From Dokdonia sp. PRO95 (GTDB taxonomy: Bacteria > Bacteroidota > Bacteroidia > Flavobacteriales > Flavobacteriaceae): 64,000 bases of DNA. The stretch's first letter is position 1. The number at the start of each line of letters is the position of its first letter. A program made the position numbers and the translations under genes. Of this stretch, positions 52,670 through 62,222 are shown piece after piece. The DNA is taken from positions 1,189,408 to 1,253,407 of the forward strand of contig NZ_CM001837.1 in NCBI RefSeq assembly GCF_000355805.1, read 5' to 3'. The notes below the pieces were generated by a model, which saw nothing but the letters and a program-made list of their open reading frames with translations, was not told the DNA's origin and did not search any database.

Positions 52670-54364
52670 ATGAGCACACAAAAAAAACAAGGCCGTACGA
52701 GAGCCCAAGAGAGCAGCAGCGCTATAGAACGCATGTATATTACTATGCGTCACCTTTTTAATAGAGGATTTTATAAACCTATGGGAGTCTCTGGTGAGAC
52801 ACTTAGAGAGTCACTTCTTATACTAAGACCAGAAATTTACGGTACCATCGCCGAAGAAAAGGTAGAACTAGATGGTCTTCTTTACGTTATTGATAGACTT
52901 CCAGAAGGAATAGAGCAGTGCAGGTTTATTAACCTAACAAGTGATGAGGGTTATAAAAACAGCCACTTTGAACCTATTATTCCAGCAAAACGACGTCGTA
53001 ACTGCTACCGCATAGATGAAGAACAAATGAACATCGAGATTACTCGTGGTCGTTCTGAAATTTATGATATTCTTACACACGTGACGTTCTTATTCATAGA
53101 GTCTCACAAGATTATGAAACGTGTCCTTATAAATGATGAGGGTGCAGTAATACGCGATTGGGAAAAGCTAGAAAAAGCAGTTTTAAATAACGAAGAGTTA
53201 GATCAAAATAGCTGGGAGATTGCCACCACGCATACTGCAAACATCTTAGGACGCACCTTTGCAGAGGTACGAGCTATTGCACCGCACTTTAATACTAGAT
53301 CAAACAATAAACGTTTTTTTGAACTTATTTACTGGTTAGGTAAGCTGGCTATAGCAGAAGTACTTAGAGAGGAAAAGCGTACAGTTACCTTTAGTCCTGT
53401 TCTAAGAGAGCGTCTAGGTCACCACATACATGGTGAGATCTGGGCAAATGATATAAAGGCTACGTTAAAAAAGAACAACCTTCTAGGTAGGCCTTTACAT
53501 ATTATAAGTGCAAATATGCACTCTGTAATGAACACACTGTATGCTCCACTCGCACTTAAATCTGAGCTTAAGAAAAAGTCTAAACTAGAGGTGTATGAGA
53601 TGCTTAGTGATAGCGGTAATAGTGCTCTACGTGCCAAAGTAGAGAGGGCTGCATTACAAAATGGAATGATATACCTACCAGATGATAGTGGTACTAATAT
53701 CAATGTGCAAATTTTTGACATGTGTAAGCTACCAGTAGCCGAAAATGATTTTTGTAGTAATGATCTAAAAAAGGAGGAGCAGCCAGTCATTATAGTGATG
53801 GACTACGCCTTTGGAGAGCAGGCTTATGAAACTATGGAAGAGCTTCTCAAACCGTATGAAGAGGGAGAGGAGAAAACATATTTAGACGTAGATTCTGTAT
53901 CTATTATGGGTAAAGCAGGTATTCTAGAAGGTGGAAAGGGAGACCTTATGATACCAAGTGCACACCTTTTTGAAGGTACGGCAGATAACTATCCGTTTGA
54001 GAACGAACTTACTAAAGAGGATTTTGAAGGACATGGATTAGAAGTGTTTGAAGGTGCTATGGTTTCTGTATTAGGAACATCACTGCAAAATAGAGATATC
54101 CTTAAATTCTTCCATGACAGTACTTGGAGTGTAATAGGTCTAGAAATGGAAGGAGCACACTATCAAAAAGCAATACAAGCTGCCGCAAAACTACGTAAGA
54201 GTATACAAGAAGATGTAAAAGTAAGATATGCGTATTATGCTAGTGATAACCCACTAGAAACGGGTAGTACACTCGCATCTGGCGGACTAGGAACTACAGG
54301 AGTAAAACCTACGTACCTTATTACAGAAAAGATTCTACATCAGCTTTTTACCTCTAATAAGTAG
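52670..54364 (+). CDS. DUF6909 family protein
   Basis: 564 residues, a Bacteroidota family of unknown function. The C-terminal half shows I-G-L-E-M-E-G-A-H-Y (about residue 503), like the E-M-E motif of the purine nucleoside phosphorylase (NP-I) fold, and Y-A-Y-Y-A-S-D-N-P, while the N-terminal half (I-E-R-M-Y-I-T-M-R-H-L-F-N-R-G) is helical and unlike enzymes I can name. A nucleoside-processing role is a guess. Monocistronic by spacing. Confidence 0.75.
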   Translation: MSTQKKQGRTRAQESSSAIERMYITMRHLFNRGFYKPMGVSGETLRESLLILRPEIYGTIAEEKVELDGLLYVIDRLPEGIEQCRFINLTSDEGYKNSHFEPIIPAKRRRNCYRIDEEQMNIEITRGRSEIYDILTHVTFLFIESHKIMKRVLINDEGAVIRDWEKLEKAVLNNEELDQNSWEIATTHTANILGRTFAEVRAIAPHFNTRSNNKRFFELIYWLGKLAIAEVLREEKRTVTFSPVLRERLGHHIHGEIWANDIKATLKKNNLLGRPLHIISANMHSVMNTLYAPLALKSELKKKSKLEVYEMLSDSGNSALRAKVERAALQNGMIYLPDDSGTNINVQIFDMCKLPVAENDFCSNDLKKEEQPVIIVMDYAFGEQAYETMEELLKPYEEGEEKTYLDVDSVSIMGKAGILEGGKGDLMIPSAHLFEGTADNYPFENELTKEDFEGHGLEVFEGAMVSVLGTSLQNRDILKFFHDSTWSVIGLEMEGAHYQKAIQAAAKLRKSIQEDVKVRYAYYASDNPLETGSTLASGGLGTTGVKPTYLITEKILHQLFTSNK

Positions 54365-54405
54365 TACGGATATAATACAACTAACATTCAATTTTAAGTA
54401 AGCTC

Positions 54406-55404
54406 ATGAGCGATCACAACAATCCGCCTGTAAATCAGCAAGAAATGGACCTCTCAGATATCTTTTCTTTGATAGGTAGACTATTTAAAAATATAGTTTA
54501 TTCATTTTTTAGGGTTGTTGATTACTTCATCAAAATGTGGTGGGCCTTCTTATTACTCATTGTTGCTGGAATAGCTCTAGGGTTTGTTTTTAAGGAGGAG
54601 CCATCTTATGAGGCAAATCTGTTATTAAAAACTAATTTTACTAGTCAGGCGTATGTTTATACGGCAATAGATCAGTTTAATAATAACCTTGAGGAAGACG
54701 ATGAAGGTTTTATAACCTCCCTTGGTAAATCACCAGAAAGCTTTAGTATTAAAGAAGTAAGCGTAGAGCCTGTAGTTGAGGTGCTAGATTTAGTGAATTA
54801 TATTGGAGAAAATGACGGTGCACTAGGAGAGATGACTAGAGAGTTTAAGCTTGAAGATGATCGTGAGTTGTTTGCAACAGATCGGTTTTTATCTAAGTTT
54901 AAATTTCATAAACTCAAATTTGTATTTGATAGTGATAAAAACTTAAACGATATTGAGACTTTCTTGTCATTTATTAATGACAACTCGTATGCTAAAGAAT
55001 TGAAAAAGGAAGGCCTCAAAAACCACATAGCTTACCTTGAAAGTCAAGAACAATCTATTGCTCAGATAAATGAGCTTATTAATTCTATTAGTACGGATAA
55101 GAATATATCAGATCAAAAAGGGCAGCAGGGGTTCTATTTTAATAATCAAAATGAAAACTTAGCATCATTATTTCACACCAAATCAAATCTGGTAGGAAAT
55201 TTAGAAATAGAAAAGAATGACTTTGTAAGTTATAGTAATCTAGCAGTAATCGTAAGTGACATTCAAGTATCAAAGAAATCATCTATAACAGATAACTTAA
55301 TTGTTATCTACCCATTAGTATTTGTGATAATATTTTTAATACTCTCGGGTATTGTAAGTGCATATAGATCATACAAGCGTGAAACTTCTGCATTAAAAAG
55401 ATAG
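54406..55404 (+). CDS. Wzz-like polysaccharide chain-length regulator
   Basis: 332 residues. Membrane helix near the N-terminus (about 45-63), an extracytoplasmic coiled-coil region (about 70-290), and a second membrane helix near 301-321. This co-polymerase layout sets the number of repeat units added during O-antigen or capsule assembly. It is the first gene of the polysaccharide cluster, 26 bp before gmd. Confidence 0.82.
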   Translation: MSDHNNPPVNQQEMDLSDIFSLIGRLFKNIVYSFFRVVDYFIKMWWAFLLLIVAGIALGFVFKEEPSYEANLLLKTNFTSQAYVYTAIDQFNNNLEEDDEGFITSLGKSPESFSIKEVSVEPVVEVLDLVNYIGENDGALGEMTREFKLEDDRELFATDRFLSKFKFHKLKFVFDSDKNLNDIETFLSFINDNSYAKELKKEGLKNHIAYLESQEQSIAQINELINSISTDKNISDQKGQQGFYFNNQNENLASLFHTKSNLVGNLEIEKNDFVSYSNLAVIVSDIQVSKKSSITDNLIVIYPLVFVIIFLILSGIVSAYRSYKRETSALKR

Positions 55405-55430
55405 TTTTTCATACATATTAATAATTATTT

Positions 55431-56549
55431 ATGAGTAATAAAGTAGCATTAATTACCGGTGTGACTGGTCAAGACGGAGCGTACTTAAGTGAGTTTTTAC
55501 TTAAAAAGGGCTATGAGGTACACGGTATTAAACGCAGATCATCTTTATTTAATACAGATAGGATAGATCACCTTTATGAAGATCCTCATATAGATAATCA
55601 GCGATTTTTTCTGCACTATGGAGATCTTACAGACAGTACAAACTTGTTTAGAATTATTCAAGAAGTACAGCCAGATGAGATTTATAACTTAGGTGCAATG
55701 AGTCATGTACAGGTATCCTTTGAGATGCCAGAGTATACAGCAAATGTAGATGGACTGGGTGCCTTACGATTATTAGAAGCTGTGAGAGCTCTAGGACTTG
55801 AAAAAAAGACGCGCATTTATCAAGCAAGTACATCAGAGTTGTATGGAAAAGTACAAGAAGTACCGCAATCTGAAACCACACCTTTTTATCCAAGAAGCCC
55901 TTATGCAGTAGCAAAACTATATGCATACTGGTCTACCGTAAATCATCGTGAAGCTTATGATATGTTTGCGTGTAACGGTATTTTATTTAATCACGAGTCT
56001 CCAGTACGAGGAGAAACTTTTGTGACTAGAAAGATCACTAGAGCTACATCAAAAATTGCTTTAGGATTACAAGATAAAATGTATTTAGGTAATCTAGATG
56101 CAAAGCGTGACTGGGGTCATGCTAAGGACTACGTAAGGATGATGTGGATGATCTTGCAAGCAGAAGAGCCAGAAGATTGGGTAATCGCCACGGGAGAGAC
56201 TACAACAGTACGTGACTTTATAAAAATGGCCTTTACACATATAGGTGTTACCTTATCTTTTGAAGGTGAAGGAATTGATGAAAAAGGAATTGTTACTGCA
56301 TCAGAAAATGCAGATTATCCTGTAAAAATAGGGCAAGTAGTGGTTGAGGTAGACCCAAAATATTTTAGACCTACGGAGGTAGAGCTTTTAATAGGTGATG
56401 CTACAAAAGCCCTCAAAAAGCTGGGCTGGAAGCCCGAATATAAACTTCAAGGTCTTGTAGATGATATGATGCAGAGCGACCTAAGGTTAATGAAAAAAGA
56501 TAGCTACCTCAAAGAAGGCGGATATAAAACGATGAATTATTTTGAGTAA
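55431..56549 (+). CDS. gmd: GDP-mannose 4,6-dehydratase
   Basis: 372-residue short-chain dehydrogenase/reductase. NADP site [10 protein letters not shown] (about residues 9-18); S-T-S-E-L-Y-G-K-V; catalytic Tyr-x3-Lys in Y-A-V-A-K; and [16 protein letters not shown], diagnostic for GMD. It forms GDP-4-keto-6-deoxymannose for GDP-fucose. Its 3' end overlaps fcl. Confidence 0.97.
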   Translation: MSNKVALITGVTGQDGAYLSEFLLKKGYEVHGIKRRSSLFNTDRIDHLYEDPHIDNQRFFLHYGDLTDSTNLFRIIQEVQPDEIYNLGAMSHVQVSFEMPEYTANVDGLGALRLLEAVRALGLEKKTRIYQASTSELYGKVQEVPQSETTPFYPRSPYAVAKLYAYWSTVNHREAYDMFACNGILFNHESPVRGETFVTRKITRATSKIALGLQDKMYLGNLDAKRDWGHAKDYVRMMWMILQAEEPEDWVIATGETTTVRDFIKMAFTHIGVTLSFEGEGIDEKGIVTASENADYPVKIGQVVVEVDPKYFRPTEVELLIGDATKALKKLGWKPEYKLQGLVDDMMQSDLRLMKKDSYLKEGGYKTMNYFE

Positions 56550-57609
56550 TACATCCATACCTACAAACGCTAGAATTTTTGTTGCTGGACATCGCGGCTT
56601 AGTGGGAAGCGCGATTGTTAATACACTTGTAGCAAAAGGCTATACGGATATAATCACGCGCACTCACAAGGAACTCGACTTAACAAACACAGTAGCAACA
56701 CAAGAGTTTTTTAAGAAAGAAAAGCCAGAATATGTTTTTCTCGCAGCTGCAAAAGTGGGTGGGATTATAGCAAATAATACGTATCGAGCAGATTTTCTTT
56801 ATGTGAATCTCATGATTCAAAACAATGTGATTCATCAGAGTTATGTACACGGAGTTAAGAAATTGTTGTTTTTAGGAAGTACTTGTATTTACCCTAAAAA
56901 TGCACCGCAACCTATGCCAGAAGACGCTCTGCTTACAGGAGCTTTAGAATATACAAATGAGCCCTATGCCATTGCCAAAATAGCCGGCATCAAACTTTGC
57001 GAGAGTTATAATTTGCAATACGGGACAGATTTCATTTCAGTGATGCCTACTAATCTTTATGGAATTAATGACAACTTCGACTTAGAGAAATCTCATGTCT
57101 TACCAGCATTGATAAGAAAGATTCACCTTGCAAAATTACTTTCAGAAGGAAAGAATGATGAGGTCTGTAGAGACTTAGATGTTTCCGCTTTCGCGAAAGC
57201 GCAACCTATACTAGAAAAGTACGGTGTAACAGCCAAAAGCGTTGAGATATGGGGAACAGGAACGCCTAGAAGAGAGTTTTTATGGAGCCAAGATATGGCA
57301 GATGCTTGTGTGCACATTTTAGAAAACACAAGTTTTGATGACGTAAGAGGAAGCACAACCGAAGTAAGAAATACACACATAAACATAGGCACAGGAGAGG
57401 ATATATCTATAAAAGAGCTAGCAACGCTTATTAAAGAAACGATAGGTTTTAAAGGACAACTAATTTTTGATAGCTCAAAACCAGATGGCACACCGCGCAA
57501 GCTTACAGACGTTACAAAACTTAATAGTTTAGGATGGAAACATACGGTAGCGCTTGAGGATGGAGTTAATAGATTATATAATTGGTATTTAGATATTAAG
57601 AACCGATAA
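56542..57609 (+). CDS. fcl: GDP-L-fucose synthase
   Basis: 355 residues, TTG start overlapping the gmd stop. N-terminal [16 protein letters not shown] site, L-G-S-T-C-I-Y-P-K, catalytic Y-A-I-A-K. It carries out the epimerase and reductase step to GDP-L-fucose, so the surface polymer should contain fucose or a derivative. It is longer than the classical enzyme by a loop around residues 198-230, and a palindrome copy (S-A-F-A-K-A-Q) sits in that loop. Confidence 0.95.
   Translation: MSNTSIPTNARIFVAGHRGLVGSAIVNTLVAKGYTDIITRTHKELDLTNTVATQEFFKKEKPEYVFLAAAKVGGIIANNTYRADFLYVNLMIQNNVIHQSYVHGVKKLLFLGSTCIYPKNAPQPMPEDALLTGALEYTNEPYAIAKIAGIKLCESYNLQYGTDFISVMPTNLYGINDNFDLEKSHVLPALIRKIHLAKLLSEGKNDEVCRDLDVSAFAKAQPILEKYGVTAKSVEIWGTGTPRREFLWSQDMADACVHILENTSFDDVRGSTTEVRNTHINIGTGEDISIKELATLIKETIGFKGQLIFDSSKPDGTPRKLTDVTKLNSLGWKHTVALEDGVNRLYNWYLDIKNR
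57187..57200. repeat. GCTTTCGCGAAAGC palindrome, copy 16 (in fcl, AFAKA frame)
   Basis: Exact copy in a loop of the GDP-fucose synthase gene. Confidence 0.95.
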
Positions 57610-57611
57610 GA

Positions 57612-58490
57612 ATGTCATTTTACAATACACTTAAATTTATAGTTACACATCCTCTTAATAAGAAAAATCCTGTAGCTGGCCTTGTACGTTTTGGTAAATG
57701 GCAGTTAAAAAGTAGGCTTCTTAACAGGCCTATAATTTGCAATTTTGCTACTAAAAGTAAGCTATTAGTCTCTAAAGGAATGACTGGAGCAACCCAGAAT
57801 ATATACTGTGGCCTTCAGGAATTTAATGATATGTCTTTCCTTCTTCATTTTCTGCGAGATACGGATCAATTTATTGACATAGGGGCAAACGTAGGTAGTT
57901 ACAGTATACTTGCTTCTTCTGAGATAGGTGCTACCACGTTTGCTGTGGAACCAGTTCCTAAAACTTTCGAAAGTTTACAAAGAAATATTGAACTAAATAA
58001 TAGTCAAGATAGAACGCAATCATTTAATATGGGTGTGGGTAGTACTAAAGGGAAGATTTTATTTACTGCCGGATTAGACACAATGAATCATGTAGCTATA
58101 GAAGGAGAAAAAAATACTATAGAGGTCCTTGTAGACACTTTTGATAATCTGTTTGAATTAAATAAAACTACTCTCGTTAAGATAGATACAGAAGGATTTG
58201 AATCTGCCGTTTTAGAAGGAATGGAGGAATCAATCTCAAATAGCAACTTGCAAGCTATAATCATTGAGTTAAATGGACTATCTAAAAGATATGGTTATGA
58301 TGATAATAAAATTCACAATAAGCTCATAGAAAGCGGTTTTAAGCCATATGACTATAATCCTTTTACACGCACTCTGAATTTACGCAAATCGTACGGACAA
58401 TATAATACTTTGTATTTACGTGATTATAATTTTATTTTAAACAGAGTTCAAGCGGCTCCATTATTTAAGATTCATAACACTGAATTTTAA
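57612..58490 (+). CDS. FkbM family methyltransferase
   Basis: 292 residues. SAM site F-I-D-I-G-A-N-V-G-S-Y-S (about residues 92-103), V-E-P-V-P-K, and L-V-K-I-D-T-E-G-F-E-S (about 188-198), which is the FkbM signature. It probably O-methylates a sugar of the polymer. It starts two bases after the fcl stop. Confidence 0.9.
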   Translation: MSFYNTLKFIVTHPLNKKNPVAGLVRFGKWQLKSRLLNRPIICNFATKSKLLVSKGMTGATQNIYCGLQEFNDMSFLLHFLRDTDQFIDIGANVGSYSILASSEIGATTFAVEPVPKTFESLQRNIELNNSQDRTQSFNMGVGSTKGKILFTAGLDTMNHVAIEGEKNTIEVLVDTFDNLFELNKTTLVKIDTEGFESAVLEGMEESISNSNLQAIIIELNGLSKRYGYDDNKIHNKLIESGFKPYDYNPFTRTLNLRKSYGQYNTLYLRDYNFILNRVQAAPLFKIHNTEF

Positions 58491-58511
58491 ATGTAACAAT
58501 CACATTAGAGT

Positions 58512-59783
58512 TTGAAAAACCTTCATGAAATTAAGGCGTTAATTCATTCCTCATTTGGGAAGAGAATTTCTGTAAATTATATCTCGCTTTTACTTATTCA
58601 AGTTACAAACCTAGTATTACCTATAGTTACCTTTCCTTATCTCATCTCAATATTAGGCTTGCAGAAGTTTGGGTTGATAATGTTTGCACAAGCCATTTGT
58701 TCTGTACTTTACATTTTTGTTGATTATGGGTTTAGTCTCAGCGCAACAAGACATATAACGCTACAGAGATCTGATAAGGAAGAAATGGCAACTGTTTTTT
58801 CAACTGTCCTTCTTATAAAAATTGTAATCGCTACAAGTGTATTTATGTTATACGCTATTACTGTTTTTGTTGTGCCCAAATTTCAAATTGAAAAAGAAGT
58901 GTTTTTATTAAGCTACCTTATGGTCTTTGGACAGGCGTGCTTTGTAGATTGGTTTTTTCAAGGAATAGAAAAGATGAAAGTGATGGCACTCTTGAGTCTT
59001 TTGGCAAAAGGAGTTTTTACACTTCTTATATTTGTGTTTATACGTGATGTGTCAGATTATGTTCAAGTTCCATTCTTTATGGGTATAGGATATATTCTAG
59101 CAGGAATTCTAAGTATTATTTTAGCTTTGAAATACGTTTCCATTGTTAAACCTAGTTTCACCTTAGTAAGAAAATTATTAAGGGAAAGCTTTAGTTTATT
59201 TGTGTCTAACCTCGCTGCTAGATTGATTAACACTATTCCCATCTTAGTGCTAGGTTTCTTTGTTAATGAGTCTACAGTAGCTATTTACACAAGTATGGAA
59301 AAGCTTATCACAACTTCAAAAGGGGTCTTTGTTTCCCTATATCAAGCGTTATTTCCATGGTTAGTTAGTCAAACACGTGTAAAACAGAGAGAATACGTAA
59401 TAAAAATGTTACCTATAGTTGGCTTACTTGCAATTATGGTTACACTACCATTCCTAATTTGTGGAGGATGGCTGTTAAACATATTGTATGATAATGTAGC
59501 TATAAATGAAAATAGTTACCTTTTCTACATACTTGCACTTAATATCATTTTCACTAGTTATTTTATGCTATTTATTGCCCATTATTTTCCAGCGGTTGGT
59601 GATTTTATGTCTCGATTGAAGACATTGGCTTTTTCAGCTGTTTGCGGGATTATAATAGGCTTAATTTTTATCAGTCAGCTTGAGATACTTGGAGCAGTTA
59701 TCACGGCGGTTTCTATAGAAGCTATTCTATTAATATTCTCAATATATTACTTTATTAAAACGAGACCTGTTGGAACTATCTAA
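58512..59783 (+). CDS. Wzx-like oligosaccharide flippase
   Basis: 423 residues, TTG start, with about 12 hydrophobic helices of the polysaccharide transporter family. It should move lipid-linked repeat units across the inner membrane. The TTG is supported by the run M-K-N-L-H-E-I-K-A-L-I before the first helix. AT-rich like the following genes. Its end overlaps the glycosyltransferase start by 14 bases. Confidence 0.88.
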   Translation: MKNLHEIKALIHSSFGKRISVNYISLLLIQVTNLVLPIVTFPYLISILGLQKFGLIMFAQAICSVLYIFVDYGFSLSATRHITLQRSDKEEMATVFSTVLLIKIVIATSVFMLYAITVFVVPKFQIEKEVFLLSYLMVFGQACFVDWFFQGIEKMKVMALLSLLAKGVFTLLIFVFIRDVSDYVQVPFFMGIGYILAGILSIILALKYVSIVKPSFTLVRKLLRESFSLFVSNLAARLINTIPILVLGFFVNESTVAIYTSMEKLITTSKGVFVSLYQALFPWLVSQTRVKQREYVIKMLPIVGLLAIMVTLPFLICGGWLLNILYDNVAINENSYLFYILALNIIFTSYFMLFIAHYFPAVGDFMSRLKTLAFSAVCGIIIGLIFISQLEILGAVITAVSIEAILLIFSIYYFIKTRPVGTI

Positions 59784-60852
59784 AGATAAAAAGTTGATTA
59801 TTATTCAAACGGCTGTCCCAGATTATAGAAAAGGTTTCTTTAAAGCCTTGAGAGATAATCTAGGGGATAATTTTGAGTTGTATAGTGGTAGTCACTATTT
59901 TGAAAAATCTATACAGTCTGACGCGACAATCCCTTATAAGAAAACTAAGAACACTTACCTTTTTAACGCTAGATTTTTAATTCAATTTCAAATCATAAAA
60001 TTAATAGCGAGTGATAACCTGTTAGTGCTTGAACTCAACCCTAGAATAATTTCGAATTGGATATTATTGATAGGTAGAAAAATTTTAGGTAAACAAACGA
60101 TACTGTGGGGTCACGCATGGCCACGACAAGGTAAAGATGCTAGTACTGATAGTTTAAGACATCTCATGCGTAAACTAGCAAGGGCTATAGTAGTATATAC
60201 TAATAAACAGCAATTAGAACTTCAAGAGAAAATGCCCCGTAAAATCATTCTCGCAGCACCTAATGCACTTCTCAATACATCTCAAATGGGTGCAATTGCT
60301 GGAAACCCTAAACACCTTATTTATGTGGGGCGTTTAACAGAAAGTAAAAAAACACTTTTTCTTGCAAAGGCATTTAGCAAAGCACTTAATGATATTCCAA
60401 ACGATGTACAGCTTTTTATTGTAGGAGATGGAGAAGAAAAGGAGGCTCTAGAATCATTTATAATAGAAAACAACTTGTCTCACAGAATACATTTGCTGGG
60501 CCATATAAATGATATAGCTCGATTGAGAGAATTATATAGCAACAGTTATTTTAGTGTTTCTCCTGGTTACGTTGGGTTGTCTGTAACTCAAAGTTTTGGT
60601 TTTGGTGTACCTATGATCGTTTCAAGAGATGAAAACCATTCCCCAGAAATTGAAGCAGTTTTAGATGGTGTAAATGCTCTTTTTTTTGATACTAATAGCG
60701 AATTAAGCTTTCGCGAAAGCTTAATAAATATGTACAGCAATATTGATTTATGGACATCAAGAAGAGATGAAATTGCCGCATTTTGCGCCAAAAATTATTC
60801 TGTAGAGGCAATGGCTCAAGTATTTTGTAAATTGTTAAATACTAAGAGGTAA
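59770..60852 (+). CDS. Glycosyltransferase family 4-type
   Basis: 360 residues, TTG start. GT-B fold: N-terminal half with L-I-I-I-Q-T-A-V-P-D-Y, C-terminal half with I-Y-V-G-R-L-T-E-S-K-K, I-V-G-D-G-E-E-K-E-A and F-G-F-G-V-P-M-I-V-S-R. The acceptor and sugar are unknown. A palindrome copy (60707-60720) is read here as S-F-R-E-S, the third frame. Confidence 0.88.
   Translation: MELSKDKKLIIIQTAVPDYRKGFFKALRDNLGDNFELYSGSHYFEKSIQSDATIPYKKTKNTYLFNARFLIQFQIIKLIASDNLLVLELNPRIISNWILLIGRKILGKQTILWGHAWPRQGKDASTDSLRHLMRKLARAIVVYTNKQQLELQEKMPRKIILAAPNALLNTSQMGAIAGNPKHLIYVGRLTESKKTLFLAKAFSKALNDIPNDVQLFIVGDGEEKEALESFIIENNLSHRIHLLGHINDIARLRELYSNSYFSVSPGYVGLSVTQSFGFGVPMIVSRDENHSPEIEAVLDGVNALFFDTNSELSFRESLINMYSNIDLWTSRRDEIAAFCAKNYSVEAMAQVFCKLLNTKR
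60707..60720. repeat. GCTTTCGCGAAAGC palindrome, copy 17 (in glycosyltransferase, SFRES frame)
   Basis: Exact copy in the third reading frame, S-F-R-E-S; the only copy in this frame. Confidence 0.95.
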
Positions 60853-60942
60853 TGAGCCTCTATAACCACTAGCCCGTCAAGCGAAGCTTTTTTTACTTGT
60901 ACTCAATAAAGAAAGTGATAATTTCTAATAATTCTCAATTAA

Positions 60943-62181
60943 ATGGATATAATAAGGAGCCAAAATAGTATCAAGTTAGTAGAGGGTGCTCTCTTGTTAT
61001 TATTTGCCTCTATTTTATTACCCTCTAATATAAAATCGATTGCAATCGGCCTCTTTGCCGTTGTGAGTTGTTTACATTTTTTTAAAAGTGGAAACACCTT
61101 TAATATTAGGTTTTTCTTTTTAAATAGTGCCGTTTTTATAGTAATGGTCTTTACGTTACTATATAGTGATAATCTTGAGTATGGAGTACAGAGACTTATC
61201 ATGTTTTTATCTCTTGTAGTTTTCCCACTTTGCTTTTCTATGTACTCCCAAAAAGATATTAACTTCTTATATAGAAATAAGTATAGGTACTTGTTTGCAT
61301 ATATAATTACAGTGGTTCTATTTAATGTAATACCTTTTTTGTGGTTTTATATCACTCATTACAGTTTTATAGAAATGTTAGAACACTTTCCTATGACAAT
61401 GAAATTAAATGTAGGAAAATATGGAATGCATGCTATATATCTATCCATGCATTGTAGTGTTGCCCTTATCTTTTCAGTGTATGTATTACAGTCCTTAACA
61501 ACAAAATGGAAAGTAATATGTTTAATTGCCTTAGATCTAATATTAGTATGTTTCTTATTAATTTACGCAAAGAAAGGATCAATGATTGGTTTAACTATAG
61601 TTGCTTTTCTCTTTATACTCTTTCGACGAAAAAAGGTAACTATAAGGCCTTATCTTTTTGCTTTAGTAGGACTTATGGTACTTATAGTAGCAATTCCGCG
61701 CACTCGAAATAAATTTTTAGAATTTAAGAAAATTGAGGCAGTAGGTGAAGGAGCCCCTACCTCCACAAATATTAGATACACTATCTATAATGTTGCTAAA
61801 GATGTAATACTAGATAGCCCTATTTTAGGTTATGGAGTAGGTGATTTTAGATCAGTTTTAACTGATAAATATCAGGAATTAGAAATACCAATATTGCAAG
61901 AAGGAGGATATAATGCACATAATCAGTTTCTAAGTTTTTTGATTATTGGCGGTATTGTAGCGCTTCTAGCTTTTATATGTACGCTTTTAATAAACTTTAT
62001 CTTTGCTGTAAAGTTTAATAACGAATTACTAATACTATTTATCATTTTTTATGGTATTTTAATGCTTACCGACAATATTTTAGAGAAGGAGGCAGGTGTT
62101 GTATACTTTTCATTATTCTTCAATTTTCTTACTGCCAAATCACTATTTGCAATTCCTAATCACAGTGACTTAAGAAGATAA
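60943..62181 (+). CDS. O-antigen ligase/polymerase family membrane protein
   Basis: 412 residues, about 10-12 hydrophobic segments. A large periplasmic loop carries G-Y-G-V-G-D-F-R, then G-G-Y-N-A-H-N-Q-F-L-S-F-L, the Wzy_C/WaaL pattern with the key His. It joins or polymerises lipid-linked saccharides; ligase or polymerase cannot be decided. Ninety bases separate it from the preceding gene. Confidence 0.85.
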   Translation: MDIIRSQNSIKLVEGALLLLFASILLPSNIKSIAIGLFAVVSCLHFFKSGNTFNIRFFFLNSAVFIVMVFTLLYSDNLEYGVQRLIMFLSLVVFPLCFSMYSQKDINFLYRNKYRYLFAYIITVVLFNVIPFLWFYITHYSFIEMLEHFPMTMKLNVGKYGMHAIYLSMHCSVALIFSVYVLQSLTTKWKVICLIALDLILVCFLLIYAKKGSMIGLTIVAFLFILFRRKKVTIRPYLFALVGLMVLIVAIPRTRNKFLEFKKIEAVGEGAPTSTNIRYTIYNVAKDVILDSPILGYGVGDFRSVLTDKYQELEIPILQEGGYNAHNQFLSFLIIGGIVALLAFICTLLINFIFAVKFNNELLILFIIFYGILMLTDNILEKEAGVVYFSLFFNFLTAKSLFAIPNHSDLRR

Positions 62182-62222
62182 TTAGAATGGGTTTAGTTGA
62201 AAATATTCAAGTTTAAAGATGT

